This document shows positions 11,438-23,953 of a stretch of 64,000 nt of DNA, in pieces; the first letter of the stretch is position 1, and each line of letters starts with the position of its first letter. The notes under the pieces were generated by a model. It was not told the DNA's origin. It did not search any database and was given only the letters and a program-made list of their open reading frames with translations. Where the stretch lies: the NCBI GenBank assembly GCA_015698045.1, contig BLAL01000065.1, forward strand, positions 310,001 through 374,000, in the 5' to 3' direction. A program made the translations under genes and the position numbers. This DNA comes from Rhizophagus clarus. Its lineage: Eukaryota; Glomeromycota; Glomeromycetes; Glomerales; Glomeraceae.

Positions 11438-12550
11438 CTAATCATCATTTGTCAGATCGTTGAATAATTCATCAACAGTTTTAAATTTTGAAATTCGTTT
11501 CTCTTCAGAATTTTTAGATTTTTTGATCCCATCATTTTCTTTCAAAATCTGAAATAGATGCTTCTCTTTTTTTTCACTTTCTTTATTATTCAAAGTAGAA
11601 TCATTAACTTTAGGAGAAAACATTTCTTCATAAACAAGTTGAAAACTAGGTTTGGTTGAGGGTTCAACATCACTAGAAGTTGTGGAACCACTAGTTTTTA
11701 ATAAAGAACGAAGTTTGGAAAGAATTTCTTCTCGAGCCTTTTCATTATCTTCAGCACGATTTGTAGCTGAATCAAAGAATAGGGAACTTTTTCCTGGATA
11801 ATGATCAAAAATATTAAATTCATCTTGTGATGAAAGAAGAGGAGTATGTGAAACTCTAATATTTGGACGACCTTGATCATCAAATTCCACCTTTTCAATA
11901 TAAAAATTATCAAGTTTTTTACGATTAACTTGAACCAATCTTTGAGCTTTACCAAAATGTAAACTTCCAACCACGCCACTTATACCAACAGCGAAAATTC
12001 CATTAGAATCTTTATTAAGTATACGACCTTGTACTTGAAAATTAACACCAGGATTATTATGAGAATAAGTTAAACCTTTAATAATTGAATTAGAAATTTT
12101 CGTATCATAAGTTAAACCTAAAAATTCTAACCAATCATTTGAATCATAAGTTGTTGTAGTTAAAAGTTCATTCCATTCATCTTTTCTTTTTTTAATCTTT
12201 TTTAATAATTTTTCAAAATCTTTTTTTGATAATTTTGAAATATTTATAAAATTTCTTTGATTAATATCACTTGATTTTAATGGTTCAACAGTTTTTGAAA
12301 TTAAAAAATTTTCTTTCCATTTTCTTTTAAATCTAATTAAAGTTTCTGCACTATTATAAGGAGTTTGATGTTCCATAGTATCCATCTCACTTATTGTTAC
12401 TACATTTGTACGTAAATAATTTGGTAAATTACGTTTCACGCCATAATCACCAAGTCTATGATATTCTCCATAAGTTTTATAAACTTGTGATAATGTAGGA
12501 TCAAATTTTGATAATCTTGAATTTCTTAAAAGTTGTGAAAATGATGACAT
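11438..12550 (-). CDS. MRP51: Mitochondrial small-subunit ribosomal protein MRP51-like
   Basis: A single-exon gene of 370 residues. The N-terminus (MSSFSQLLRNSRLSKFDP, then GDYGVKRNLP, then VVTISEMDTMEHQTPYNSAE and a FKRKWKENF block) follows the pattern of the fungal Mrp51 family, a component of the small mitoribosomal subunit that in yeast is linked to translation of mitochondrial mRNAs. A second conserved stretch includes FQVQGRILNKDSNGIFAVGISG and PLLSSQDEFNIFDHYPGKSS. The C-terminal quarter is Lys/Glu/Ser-rich and looks disordered. The start Met at 12550 is followed directly by the conserved motif, which supports it. The gene ends in TAG. No cleavable presequence is obvious apart from the basic, Ser-rich N-terminus. 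Confidence 0.75.
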   Translation of the reverse strand: MSSFSQLLRNSRLSKFDPTLSQVYKTYGEYHRLGDYGVKRNLPNYLRTNVVTISEMDTMEHQTPYNSAETLIRFKRKWKENFLISKTVEPLKSSDINQRNFINISKLSKKDFEKLLKKIKKRKDEWNELLTTTTYDSNDWLEFLGLTYDTKISNSIIKGLTYSHNNPGVNFQVQGRILNKDSNGIFAVGISGVVGSLHFGKAQRLVQVNRKKLDNFYIEKVEFDDQGRPNIRVSHTPLLSSQDEFNIFDHYPGKSSLFFDSATNRAEDNEKAREEILSKLRSLLKTSGSTTSSDVEPSTKPSFQLVYEEMFSPKVNDSTLNNKESEKKEKHLFQILKENDGIKKSKNSEEKRISKFKTVDELFNDLTNDD

Positions 12551-13652
12551 GATAAACTGAATAAATAAAAAAAAAAAAAATGGGGATTAATTTAAAAAAA
12601 ATATGAAAATATAAAAGATATTAAGTAAATTTATATATATATATATAACTTACCTTTTTATTTTGGAAAAAAAAAAAAAAAAAAAAAAATAAAATAAAAA
12701 ACAAAAAAAAAAAAAAAAAAAAATCGATCGATTAAATTTGCACTAAATATGGTGTAACGTTGATGACATAGCATTCTCGAAATTTATACAAATAAATTGT
12801 GCACGTGATTATGCGAAAATATTCTTATTGTCGGTCAGTTTTTTTTTTTTTTTTTAAGGGAATGATATATTTATAAAGGTGACGTGGCGCAGAACAATGG
12901 ACACGAAGCACGAAATTAATTGAAATTGTGATCTCGCATGATATTTTTTTAAAATTTTTTAAATTTGGAGTGGCTTGTTTTTTTTTCTCAAATGTACGAC
13001 ATAGATAACAAAAAAGATACAAATAAAAACAAGATAAAACAAGAAATTTTAAATACAAAAATAAAAAAAGTAAACTTTTTTTTTTTAAAAAAAAAAACTT
13101 ATAATGATATCATAAAGAGTAATAAATAACTCATAAATCTCGATATTTCGATAAATAATTTGTAAATCTATAAAAAAAAAAAAAAAAAAAAAAAAATTTT
13201 CGCGAATCTTTTAAGCCACAAAAAATAAGATAAGCAAAATCCGAAACGAAATTCAATACACGATGGACGCATAGTATTACGTTTCCTCAATTTTTTAAAC
13301 TTGATACGTGACCTGTTATTGAATCGGCTCAATAAGATCTATTCTCGATTCATTCATTAAACTCAAGAAGATCCATTCTAAATAAATATCGTTGAAGAAC
13401 AAATATTCGCGTTAACTATTAAAAAATGTTTAGGTTGATTATGTTGATTATGTTAATTGTGAATAGCATGAACAACATGAACAACAACATGAACAACATG
13501 TACCAAATAATAATAAAATAATAATATTTGTATGTTAAAAAAAAATTTATTTATAAAATAAAATTTTACCAAAATAACCAATTAAAAAAACAAAAGATGA
13601 AAAAAACGAAAATCAGATTTGCCAAGAAAAATAATAATAATAATTTTTTTTT

Positions 13653-13688
<36 letters not shown>

Positions 13689-14471
13689 AACCTAAAAATA
13701 AACATATTTGCGTAAAGAAATCATAAAATTCATATTTAATTAATCCGAGAAATCCGAGAATCCGAAATGAAATAAATCCAGTTTTATAGACAACATAAAA
13801 AAATTTTTCTATATGAAAAAAAAATTGAGGAATAAATGACAATGACATAAAGAAAGAATTAAAATTAAAATGAATTTATAAGTGGCGGGAAGGGTGGAAA
13901 AGATGCATATGAAAAAAGATGTTGATATAATTAATTTAATGTTCTATACAATTTAAAAATGCCTGTAACATAATTAAAAAAAAAAGGGTTTTTTTTTTAG
14001 TCTATATATTGTAAGATAAAAAATATATACAAAATACAAAAAAAATAAAGACAAATGGATAATTTGAAGATGAGGATTTCGTTTTGTAGGTGTGTTTTAA
14101 AAGGTCGAGATAGACCTTTGGGGGAAAGGGTTCAGATACTGTTACAGGTTTAATAAATCTTAACTTTTTCTTTTCTTTTTTCTTTTCCTTTTTTTTTTTC
14201 TTAAAAAAAAAAAAAAAAAAAAAAAAATATGAAAAAAAGAAAAAATAAGGAAGATCCAAATTTTTAAATAAAATTTTTTGATCCGAAAAAAAAAAAATTT
14301 AATTTATCGAAACATACGCGTTTGTTCCCACCCATATCTGAAAAAAATAGAAAATGACGAAGAAGAAGAAAAAAAAAAATGTCCGTTTAATTAAACTAAA
14401 TATATTGTACATATTAATTTACGAAAGTAAAAAAAAAAAAATTATTATCTTTTTTGAGAACCGAAAGTGGT
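12551..14471. other. Intergenic, dense poly-A/poly-T tracts
   Basis: Many A or T runs of 15-30 bases (for example near 12670-12720, 13160-13195, 13660-13685 and 14200-14226), plus short ACATGAACA-type repeats near 13470-13500. No gene is supported. Confidence 0.5.
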
Positions 14472-15483
14472 TCAATAACTTTGAAGTATTGCTGTTGGAT
14501 TCATTATTTTTACGCCTTCTACTTCACCATCGTATCTAGTTTTCTTGACGGGTCTCCCCAAACGATGAACTCTAAGATGTCGTCGCATATTGCTTTGTAC
14601 GGAGAATTTTCTTCCACATCCAGGTTCTGTGCATACGAAGGGTTTTTCACCTGTATGTGAATAAATATGAATTCGAAGTGAACTTGGACGTGAAAATCTT
14701 TTTGAACAATATGGACATTGATATCTATTTCCAGATCCGCTTGGTAATATTTGTCCTACAAGACCTTTTTGAGAGAAATGTTTGGTTGGTAATGGCAATC
14801 CCAAGGTTGAAGTATTTAATCGGGTAAGAGAATTTGGTGATTTACGGTCATAAGAAGAGATTGGAATTGGTTGAATTGTTGAAGAGAATGAAGAATATCT
14901 TTGAACTGGCTGTATATAAGGATTATAATTAGATACGGAATGTTGTTGATTGTAAGTATTCATGACTGGAGTAGATGTTGAATAAACTGAGGAAGGTTTA
15001 TTAGCGTAGCAACTACATTGTTGATGTTGAGATACATTATATCTTTCTTCTTGTCTTGGAACTTGATTTCCATAAGAGTCGAATAAAGATTGTTGGTGTG
15101 AAGTAGTCATATCAGGAGATTCTGGTGGGGAAAGTAAGGATTTAATATTACTAGGATGAGGATTATTTGTAGAGATATTCATCGCTTGCTTATTATGCGC
15201 GTTAATAGCAGCGAGATGATGAGCATCGGGATTTGATTGAGAAGAAACATGGTGATAAGAAGAGCCATTACTAGTAATTACAGGATCCATTGGAGTTGGA
15301 TGTGAAGGAGTGTAACCAAATGAAGGTCCTGAATGACAAAACCATAAATAAAATTAGGTTAAAATATGTTCTCTTTCCTTTAGAATTCATGAAAGAAAAA
15401 AAATATATCTTACCGTGATTATCATCAATAGTAGGAGAGTCAAGAAGAAACTTAATTGAAGGAAGACAAGTTTTTGATTCCAT
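14472..15483 (-). CDS. C2H2 zinc-finger transcription factor, two exons
   Basis: Exon 1 is 15483-15414 and exon 2 is 15328-14472. The GTAAGA donor and ATTCAG acceptor join in phase and give 308 residues. The N-terminal two thirds are low in complexity (Ser, Asn, Gln, His, Tyr) with an SPPESP patch. Two adjacent C2H2 fingers lie near the C-terminus: C-x2-C-x12-H-x3-H (YQCPYCSKRFSRPSSLRIH) and C-x4-C-x12-H-x3-H (FVCTEPGCGRKF...). They are joined by the canonical HTGEKPF linker. This layout is typical of fungal two-finger regulators that bind DNA in the nucleus. The stop is TGA, which is useful evidence that TGA terminates translation here. Exon 1 begins MESKTCLPSIKFLLDSPTID, similar in style to other short fungal regulators. 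Specific targets are unknown. Confidence 0.85.
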
Positions 15484-18292
15484 ATTGAAACTTAATTTTT
15501 TTTTTTCTACCTTTTTTTTTTAAAGAGAATTTTTTTTTTTTTTTTTTTTTTTACTAGGAAAATTGATCAAAATTAAAAAAATTATCTACGATTTCTCATA
15601 TATATACTTGTATATGTAATATATACAATATAAATTATATATATAACTTTCTCAACTCAAGAATAAAGTTGAAAAAAAAAAAAAAAATAATCATACAAAA
15701 AAAATAAATAAATACGTATAACAATATATATTTATTTATTGGTAGTTGCTTTAATTCTGCAACAAATAATATTTTAGAACCTTAGAACAGTCTAAATGTA
15801 AGAACAGACGGATTTACTCGAACAAAGTTTTCTATGACAACAATAAATTGTTGAGTGTATAGGTCACCGTGTTGTTAAAAGCTTTTGTGAGTCTGGTCTA
15901 TTTATATTAAATGTATCAAACTTTTGTGTTACAAATTATTCAAATTTAACAAATTTTTTTAGTTGTATATATAAATAATTATATTACACATATATATATA
16001 CATATTTTTTTTAAACTACGTTTATATATATTGCATATATATATATATACAAGTATATGTACATGTATATATCTTCGGGTATTTTATTCTTTACATGTAT
16101 ATATATATAAATATTATATAATCTATAATTATCCGGTTATAAATCGCGCATTTGGAAGATCGGCACAAATAATTTAACTACTCGAAGCTTATTTTGTTCA
16201 TTCTGAAGATTCTCGGAAAGCAGTATAATCAAATAATTATAAAAGAAGGAAAGAACTATATAATAATCGACAATAAGCCGATCTTCATGTGATTAGCGTC
16301 ACTCAGAGATCATCAAAAGAGGCTGGATAATAAATTGGCTTTGTTACTCTTTCCTCCCGATTGGATAGATTATATTTTTATATTATATTATATATTATTA
16401 TTATATATTATTATTTAATTAAAACAAATAAATTTTTTACTTATTTTATCTTTTAGGAAAAAGATCCTTTTTTTGTATCTGGGTTTGTTTGTGATTGATT
16501 AATACTTGATGACGGAATGGTCCGATTAATGTGATCTTTGAATACCGGTCATGTGCTTATTCCGATTAATAAATAATTATTTCATTTTTTTTTTTTTTCA
16601 TTTTTTTTTTTTTTTTATTTTTTTTATTTTTATTTTTTTTTTTCATTTTAATGTCCAGAAAAGTAATCTACAGGAGAATGTAAAAATTTTTAATTTTAAA
16701 TTTTTAATTTTTTTTTTTTTTTTTTCTTTATCCGTCAAAAACAATTTAATTAATTAAAATGAATTTCGATTAATGACACTCATAACTTTACCATGTGTTT
16801 AATTGTGAGTTCACAAAAATCATAAAATGAATCTTTAAACCAGGATTTCCTGATTAATTAAGGTTAGTTAAGATTAATTCTTGAATGGTTATGATTTACT
16901 AAAAAAGAAAAAAAAAAAAAAAAAAAAAAAAATTTCTTGGGTTACTTTTCTTTCATTAATTTAAAGAAAACTTTTAGGTGAGACGAAAAGGAAAAAAAAA
17001 AAAAAAAATTTCAACTTTTTGGAAATATTGATCATCAAACCAGATGATGTCATATTTATTTTACGTAATTAATTTTGTGATTAATTATTTTAATTTACTT
17101 ATATTATTTAAAGAAAAATATTTGAGTGATACAAACAAAGAGTGTTTTTAAATCGAAAGAAGTTCATCTCATGGAACCGAATACCACAAATACCTTGGTC
17201 ACGTTATCATATGATATAACAATAATATTTACATGTTTTACACGTAAATAAATATTTATAATAATAGAAAACTCTATCGGTAAGACTATTTTAAATTCGT
17301 ACAACTATTAATTAAAATTATTAATCGGAATTTCCGTAATTTAACCCGAACGAAAATGAGATCAAATACTTCGAAATATTATTTGATCACCGGATTAGGG
17401 TTAAAGAAAAGAAATCAGATATTCCAAACAATAATCTTCAAAACAAATACACCAAAATTATTAACGTATTTATGATACATATATATAATTCAATGATCTA
17501 TGTTCTTTATATTGTGCTTCCGCGTGTAATGATTTTAAAAATCATTCAAGCGTCATTCAAAGTAAACAAAACGTAAATCAAACAATTGTAGATCGGAAAG
17601 ATGCGATGTAAAAGGGTGAAATCAGACGAAATAAAGATATAATATGATAAGATGTTTTAATCAACTAGTAATTTCATTCGTTCTTGAACTTCCTTCTCCA
17701 AGTGTGTTGAAAAAATCTAAACAAACAAACGAGAAATTAGAAAACGTGATTGAAAGCCGTTTTTCTTTCCTTTTAAAGGAATCAAGTCAAGAAAATAATT
17801 TAATATACACCAAAAGTCATTTGTTTATAAAGGAATGGCTGAAAAGTGTACCTTAAAATGTTTAATTTGTGAAGCAAATAAAAAATCCGGGATCTTCCTA
17901 AAACTGAATAATCATGGTTCCTCTCCCCCTTCTTATATCCAAAAAAAAAAAACATTCGTTTGATCCTCATTACAACTCTGATCTTCCAGACATAAAAAGA
18001 TCTACCAAATCCATTCAACAATGGGAAGATCTTTGCATTAGAACTTCTTTTCTTGGAATTTTAATGATCTTTGGCTGATTTGTATTACTTTATTGTTATT
18101 TAAATAAAAGAAAGGGAAAACATCATAATATTAAAATATATAAATATTATCAACTGATTTTTTTTTTTTTAAGCTGGTTCAAATTTCAAAAGTTCCTAAC
18201 CATTTATACGATGATTCCTTTTCATATAAATTTATGAAAATCAAAATAAATAAATTTTCATCATAATTTTTTTTTTTCTTTTCTTACTTTCC

Positions 18293-18324
<32 letters not shown>

Positions 18325-19635
18325 TTTATTATCAAAAATGGAGATTCAATAAAAAAAATTCGTCGTGTAACTTTCAAAACATGTTGATCCCGAAAGATTA
18401 TCCGTTATTAATAGGTTAGTTAGTAAGGTTTATAGCCAAAGAAGAATTTTTTTTTTCAAATTTTTAGTATTTTAATAATTTATGTAATTTTATTACCGAG
18501 TTTTCGATAAATGTCATAATCATTTCTTTCTTTTTTTTTTGGTTTGTAATCCGAAAGATGATATCCGAAAAAGAGATCGTCAGGAATTTACATATTATAT
18601 AAATTCATATGTACTCTGTAGATCATATTTTTTATATAGTCAAAGGTTTAGGTAATGATCAACCGTTGATAATTACAATAACTTCCCATTTTCCGGTGAT
18701 CTTGGAGAACCAATAGGACCAATCCGTTATTATCTTACGATAAAAAAAAAAAGGTTGAAAACTTTGGTCTCTTTTTTCTTAAAAAAAAAAAAATTATATT
18801 ATACATATGAGTGTGTTCATATATATATATATATATATATATAATATAATATATATTTATTTATTTATCTTTTCGCGTAGAAAAATTTCCTGGTCAACCA
18901 ATAAAATACATATTATTATATTAATAATTGGAACATGAACCTATCATATTTGAGAGTCGGGTAATCATTCGGGTTCGGATTGTACCAAAAAAAAAAAAAA
19001 AAAAAAAAAAACGAAAAAAAAGGTTACGTCAGTCATATATAAATTATTAATCCAAAGAAACATATTTTTTTTTTTTTTACATTTCCTAATTAATAATCCC
19101 GATATTATTAAAATGAAATAAAAAATTATATATGAAGGATTCACAAATTGGTGACTATATATGAAAAAGAAAACCGCTTAAAAGAATAACATTTTAATTA
19201 AGATCAACCATGTCACATTTGAATTTACTTTTTGAGAAAATAAAAAAAAGGAGATAAATAAATAAAATAAATAGGGAATCGTATACGTATTTTTTTTAGC
19301 TTAGTTTAAAATGTTTTTGTAATCATTTTTAAGCAAAAATTTTAAGCCTTATGATTTATTATTGTTTAAACCTAATATTATTATTTAATTAGGAATCTTG
19401 TTCTAATCTTTGGGGATTCAAAAAAAAAAAAAAAAATGATTTCATATGATTTAAAATACTTTATAATAAAAAAAAAAAAAATTTTTTTTTTTTAAATAAT
19501 AACAATGTTTATATGATAATTAACTACATTCTCTTTTAATCGATCCAGTAACAATTTTTGTACACTTTTGTACAGCATGTTTTTCTCAAGATGATTGATT
19601 ATCCAATATATCGGACATAATTTCGGTATAAATCC

Positions 19636-19671
19636 GCAATTCCCGTAATTCCCGTAATTCCCGTAATCCCG
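19636..19671. repeat. 10-bp tandem repeat (AATTCCCGTA type)
   Basis: About 3.5 units of an AATTCCCGTA word in a row. Confidence 0.75.
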
Positions 19672-20559
19672 TTATAAAATGTTTCTTTTGTTTATTGGTA
19701 TAAAATTTGTGTAAATAGTCAATTTATTAACAGTTAATAAAACACATATTAGTAATTTCCTACACAGCCTCATGATAATTGGTTTTCTTCAAAATCATTC
19801 ATCTCGTGATTAAACCTTTAGGTATAAAATATAAATGACCATGATCATATGATCGTGATAAAAAAGTCATATGATTCCAATGTTCTAAATGTGATCCCAT
19901 TAGGAAAGACATTGTATAATTCGACCTATATGAAAGAGAGATTACGCATTTAAATCTGCAGTATTACGTTAAAACGTGATTTTATTATACAAATTCGGGC
20001 CAACATTATAAAACTTTAACTCAGGCCGAAAGTAATAAAATGCACTATATGCATTATCATATGACTTAATGGGGGATTTACAGGTTTTTAAAACAATAGG
20101 AATTACTATTCAAATAATTAACATTGTTTTTTTTTTAAAGAACAATATTTTTTGACTCGAGGCGTAATATTTTACGGTTAAGTTCAAGGCGTATTAAAAT
20201 ATGGTAATGTTGAATGGATGATTTTTACGTACTATAATAAGTTCCATTATAGTTATATCATTCTGTAATTGGGGTTATTATTTATTGTATCAGCATGTTA
20301 TTTATCTGGTTTCAATGTTTCTCCCCTGTTTGTTTCCCGTTTTTACGGAAAAAGCATGGAATAAATTATATGTATTTAACAAATATTCAATATTTCAATT
20401 ATTGAAATTTGATTGGTGTTATTATGAACCGGCAGTTCCGTGGTCAAATTTTTATTTTTTTTTGATTGGTTGAACAATTGAATATAATTAACCCGTAAAT
20501 TGGTGAATAAGGTGATGATATATTATTGAAATTAAGATGTTAGTTTTCCAATAACCTGT

Positions 20560-20585
20560 GCTTATGCTTATGCTTATGCTTATGC
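20560..20585. repeat. 6-bp tandem repeat (GCTTAT)
   Basis: Four consecutive GCTTAT units, with the array ending in GC. Confidence 0.8.
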
Positions 20586-21389
20586 AGCCAAATAGGATCA
20601 CACTGTTTTGACATGCTGATACTTTTTAACTAAGGTACAAACAGATTATTATTGCATATTTTTTTGTTGCATTACATCATTTAGATTAAAATATCGCATT
20701 GGTTACTATGTAAAAAAAGAAAGTTTATATTAAAGTTTATTTTATATGAAAAGCATGAAAAATCTTTGGCGTCTGCATAATACCTCATGATTACGATGAC
20801 TTACGATGATAGCGCTGTTACAATTAATTCGTACAATAGGAGTGATGAATTTAAATTTTTGAATTTGATTCTTTTATTCTTTTATTCAATTGTTTAAATT
20901 AATGAATTCTATGAAAGTAAATAATATTTATCGAAGTATTCATTTACAATTCAAAGGTTTTTTTTTTTTGTTGGTCGTGGGTAAAAAAAAAAAGTACTTA
21001 GATGCGGTCCATGCATCCAAATTTAATTCTAAGGTTTGCGCTAATTATAAATTACTTGCAGCATAATAAAAAAAAAAAAAAACAAAATAATAAAAATTCC
21101 AAATTTTAAATTTATTAAACGCGTATGGGAAATCTTTGTCAAACTTCAAATATCTTTTCAAAATCAAAATCTTTTAAGCTCGGCTCATTCATAAATCCGA
21201 TATGCGGGACCAGTGTGGGACCTACATTTAACGTGCGGGAAGAAATTGACTGCGGTATCCGTATGTGCATATTTAATTTGCGGAAGTTTTTTGAAAGTTG
21301 ACTGCGGGATCCGCATGTGTATATTTAATTTTACTGGTGGAAGAAAAATATCACATGCATGATTTCTGAGTGACACAATGAATTACCCA

Positions 21390-21431
21390 TTCCGGTCATC
21401 CCGGTCATCCCGGTCATCCTGGTCATCCTGG
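21390..21431. repeat. 9-bp tandem repeat (GGTCATCCC type)
   Basis: Four to five consecutive units of GGTCATCCC/T. Confidence 0.75.
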
Positions 21432-22292
21432 TTATAATAATTCACAATGCATCAAATACGCGTATATCTTGGACGTTTATCATAAAACCGTATCTTATCC
21501 GAGTAAAATTTTCTATGATCCGTGATACAAAATATCGTAAAATATTTATTACTTTTTATCCTCTTCAAAATGCGTTACTCAAATAAAATTTCTATTGAAA
21601 AAGAAAAAAAAAAAATTTTTTTTTTTTTGTTCTTCAGATTAAAAAGTCTTCATTTGAAATGATAGTATAATAATTAGATACACGTATCACAACAAATGTG
21701 TAATTTTTCCGACATAATTTAGCTTCCTTGCTTTATTTTTTTTGGCTTAAATCAATTCACGCAATTCACATGTATTCCCTCAAAAAAAAAAAAAAGTAAT
21801 GCATGTTATTTAACCAATTATATATTATTGAATTCCCAATTTCAGTAAGTATTGTTGTTTGTTTATTTCTCCTATTTCGAACATATTCCAAATGATATCA
21901 TTATTTCTTTAGAATATCACCTCACAACCTTCACACCAAATTTGGTATATTTTTAATTCAATCAGCCAATCATATTGTACGTTTAACGTCCCACCAAAGA
22001 ATATTATAAATTAATTTATCCAATTATCTGAAAATTTCTGGAAACATTATCGATCACGAAAAAAAAAATGAATTAAAAATTGATTTATCCAATAAAATAT
22101 TTGATATTGTTGATTGTTGATTGTATAAAAGTATAAATGAAGAATTGATGGTCACACCATCGGTATCGATTTTAAATGAATATTATGCGATAAACTTTTA
22201 ATTAGATATCAAAAAACAACGAAATCATAAATGTCCGATAAAGTATAAAAATACCCTCTTTTTATTTAATAAAAAAGAAAATATAATTCAAC

Positions 22293-23953
22293 ATGTCCGA
22301 AAAAATAAAAGAACTTGAACCAACAATTCAAATATCTTCAACTTCGATTTCTAATGATGAGGTTCAGAACACATCTTTAGAAAGTCAACAAAATCAAGAT
22401 ATTGAAAGTCAACAAAAAAATGAGCAAAATTCTTCTTCAACAGATTCAATGAAAAATTTTTACGTGATTGCAAGTGGTTATTTGCTTTTCACTTTAACAG
22501 ATTCAGGATTACGAATGATCATTTTATTTCAATTATATAATTTAAAATATAACGTGAGTAATTAATTGTATTAAATTTTTTTTTAAAAAAAAAAAAATAA
22601 AAATAAAATAAAAATGCTGGTTGTGAACTTTTTTAATGTTTTACAAAAATTTCTTTTTTAGGCTTTACAAATATCTTCAATGTTTACACTATATGAATTT
22701 TTTGGAGTTATTACAAATCTATTTGGAGGTATTCTTGGATCTCGCTTGGGTTTGAAATTTTGTCTTCTCACAGGACTTGTATTTCAAATAATTGGGATTG
22801 GATTACTTTGTGGTTTGCGATTAAATTGGGGTAAAACTATTGTAATAATATATATTATTATATCTCAAGGATTTAGTGGTATAGCAAAAGATATGGTAAA
22901 GTTAGGAGGAAAATCTGTAACAAAATTAGTAACAAACGACGGACAACAATCAAAACTTTTTAAATTAGTAGCTTGGCTTACTGGTGCAAAAAATTCAGTT
23001 AAGGGAGCAGGTTTCTTTTGGGGTGCACTTTTATTCAAATATATTGGATACATACCAGCTTTATTGGTTTTATTGGTAATGAATTTAATTGTTATTCCTC
23101 CTGCTTTATTTTATCTTGATCATACTTTGGCTGTCAGTAAATCGAAGAAAAAATTGTCATTAAAAGAAATTTTCAATAAGGCAAGTATTAATAATTTTTT
23201 CGGACTTGAAAATTCATTTAAAGATAATAATTTTTATTTATTAATTAGGGAAGGGATGTAAATATTTTATCATTAGCTAGAATGTTTTTATTTGGATCAC
23301 GAGATTTATGGTTTGAAGTACCAGTGCCTTTGTTTTTGAGAGGTCCAATTGGATGGTAAGTGCAAAAGTAACATGATTTTTTAGCGCATTTTGATCTGTA
23401 CTTTTAATAGCGTGTATCATGTTTATTTTTTAGGTCATATCTTGAAACAGGAGCATTCTTGGCCGGATGGGTAATATTTTATGGTGCAATTCAATCAAGC
23501 ACTCCTCAATTAATTTTAAAACCGGCTCGAATTTATCCAGTAACATCAGGAAAAATTCTCGTTCCATTCACAATTATTCTTTTTTTCGCAACCATTGGCA
23601 TCGCATTTGGACTTCAATTTATTAATATCAAAACACAACGTATACCTTTAATTATTTTAATTATAGTCGGAACATTTATATTTGCATTTATCTTTGCGAT
23701 AAATTCTTCAATTCATTCATTTCTTATATTAGCATATTGTCATAGAGATAAAGTTGCTATGAATGTTGGATTTTATTATATGGGAAATTCTTTAGGAAGA
23801 TTATTTGGTTTAATAATTGGTGGTATATTATTTACTTATCTTAACCTGGCAGCTTGTTTATGGTTTTCATCAGGAGCTCTTATTTTATGTACTATAATAA
23901 GTTTTTATTTAGGTCCTATACCTGAAGATATATCTCTTAAAAATCAATCGTAA
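22293..23953 (+). CDS. arsJ: ArsJ-like major facilitator permease (organoarsenical efflux family)
   Basis: Four exons (22293-22553, 22662-23180, 23249-23355, 23434-23953) join in phase to 468 residues. After a hydrophilic N-terminus of about 50 residues comes a polytopic membrane protein with roughly ten to twelve hydrophobic segments. The order of motifs matches bacterial ArsJ: GYLLFTLTDSGLRM, LYEFFGVITNLFGGILGSRL, QGFSGIAKDMVKLGGKS, LTGAKNSVKGAGFF, LARMFLFGSRDLWFEVP and GAFLAGWVIFYGAIQ. In bacteria ArsJ exports 1-arseno-3-phosphoglycerate made by a partner GAPDH. The substrate here is inferred from family only, and no arsenic gene lies beside it. Intron 2 (23181-23248) has a GC donor in a strong context (AAG|GCAAGT). 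The introns show this is a nuclear gene, not bacterial contamination. Bacterial ancestry by transfer is possible. Confidence 0.8.

Larger units (their letters stand above)
15484..22292. other. Long intergenic region between the C2H2 and MFS genes
   Basis: Nearly 7 kb with no gene I can support. It has many A/T homopolymers, a (TA)n tract near 18817-18845, and three short tandem repeats listed separately. A plus-strand frame at 17644-17856 is short and unrecognised. Part of the region may be promoter for the two flanking genes, which are divergently transcribed. Confidence 0.5.
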
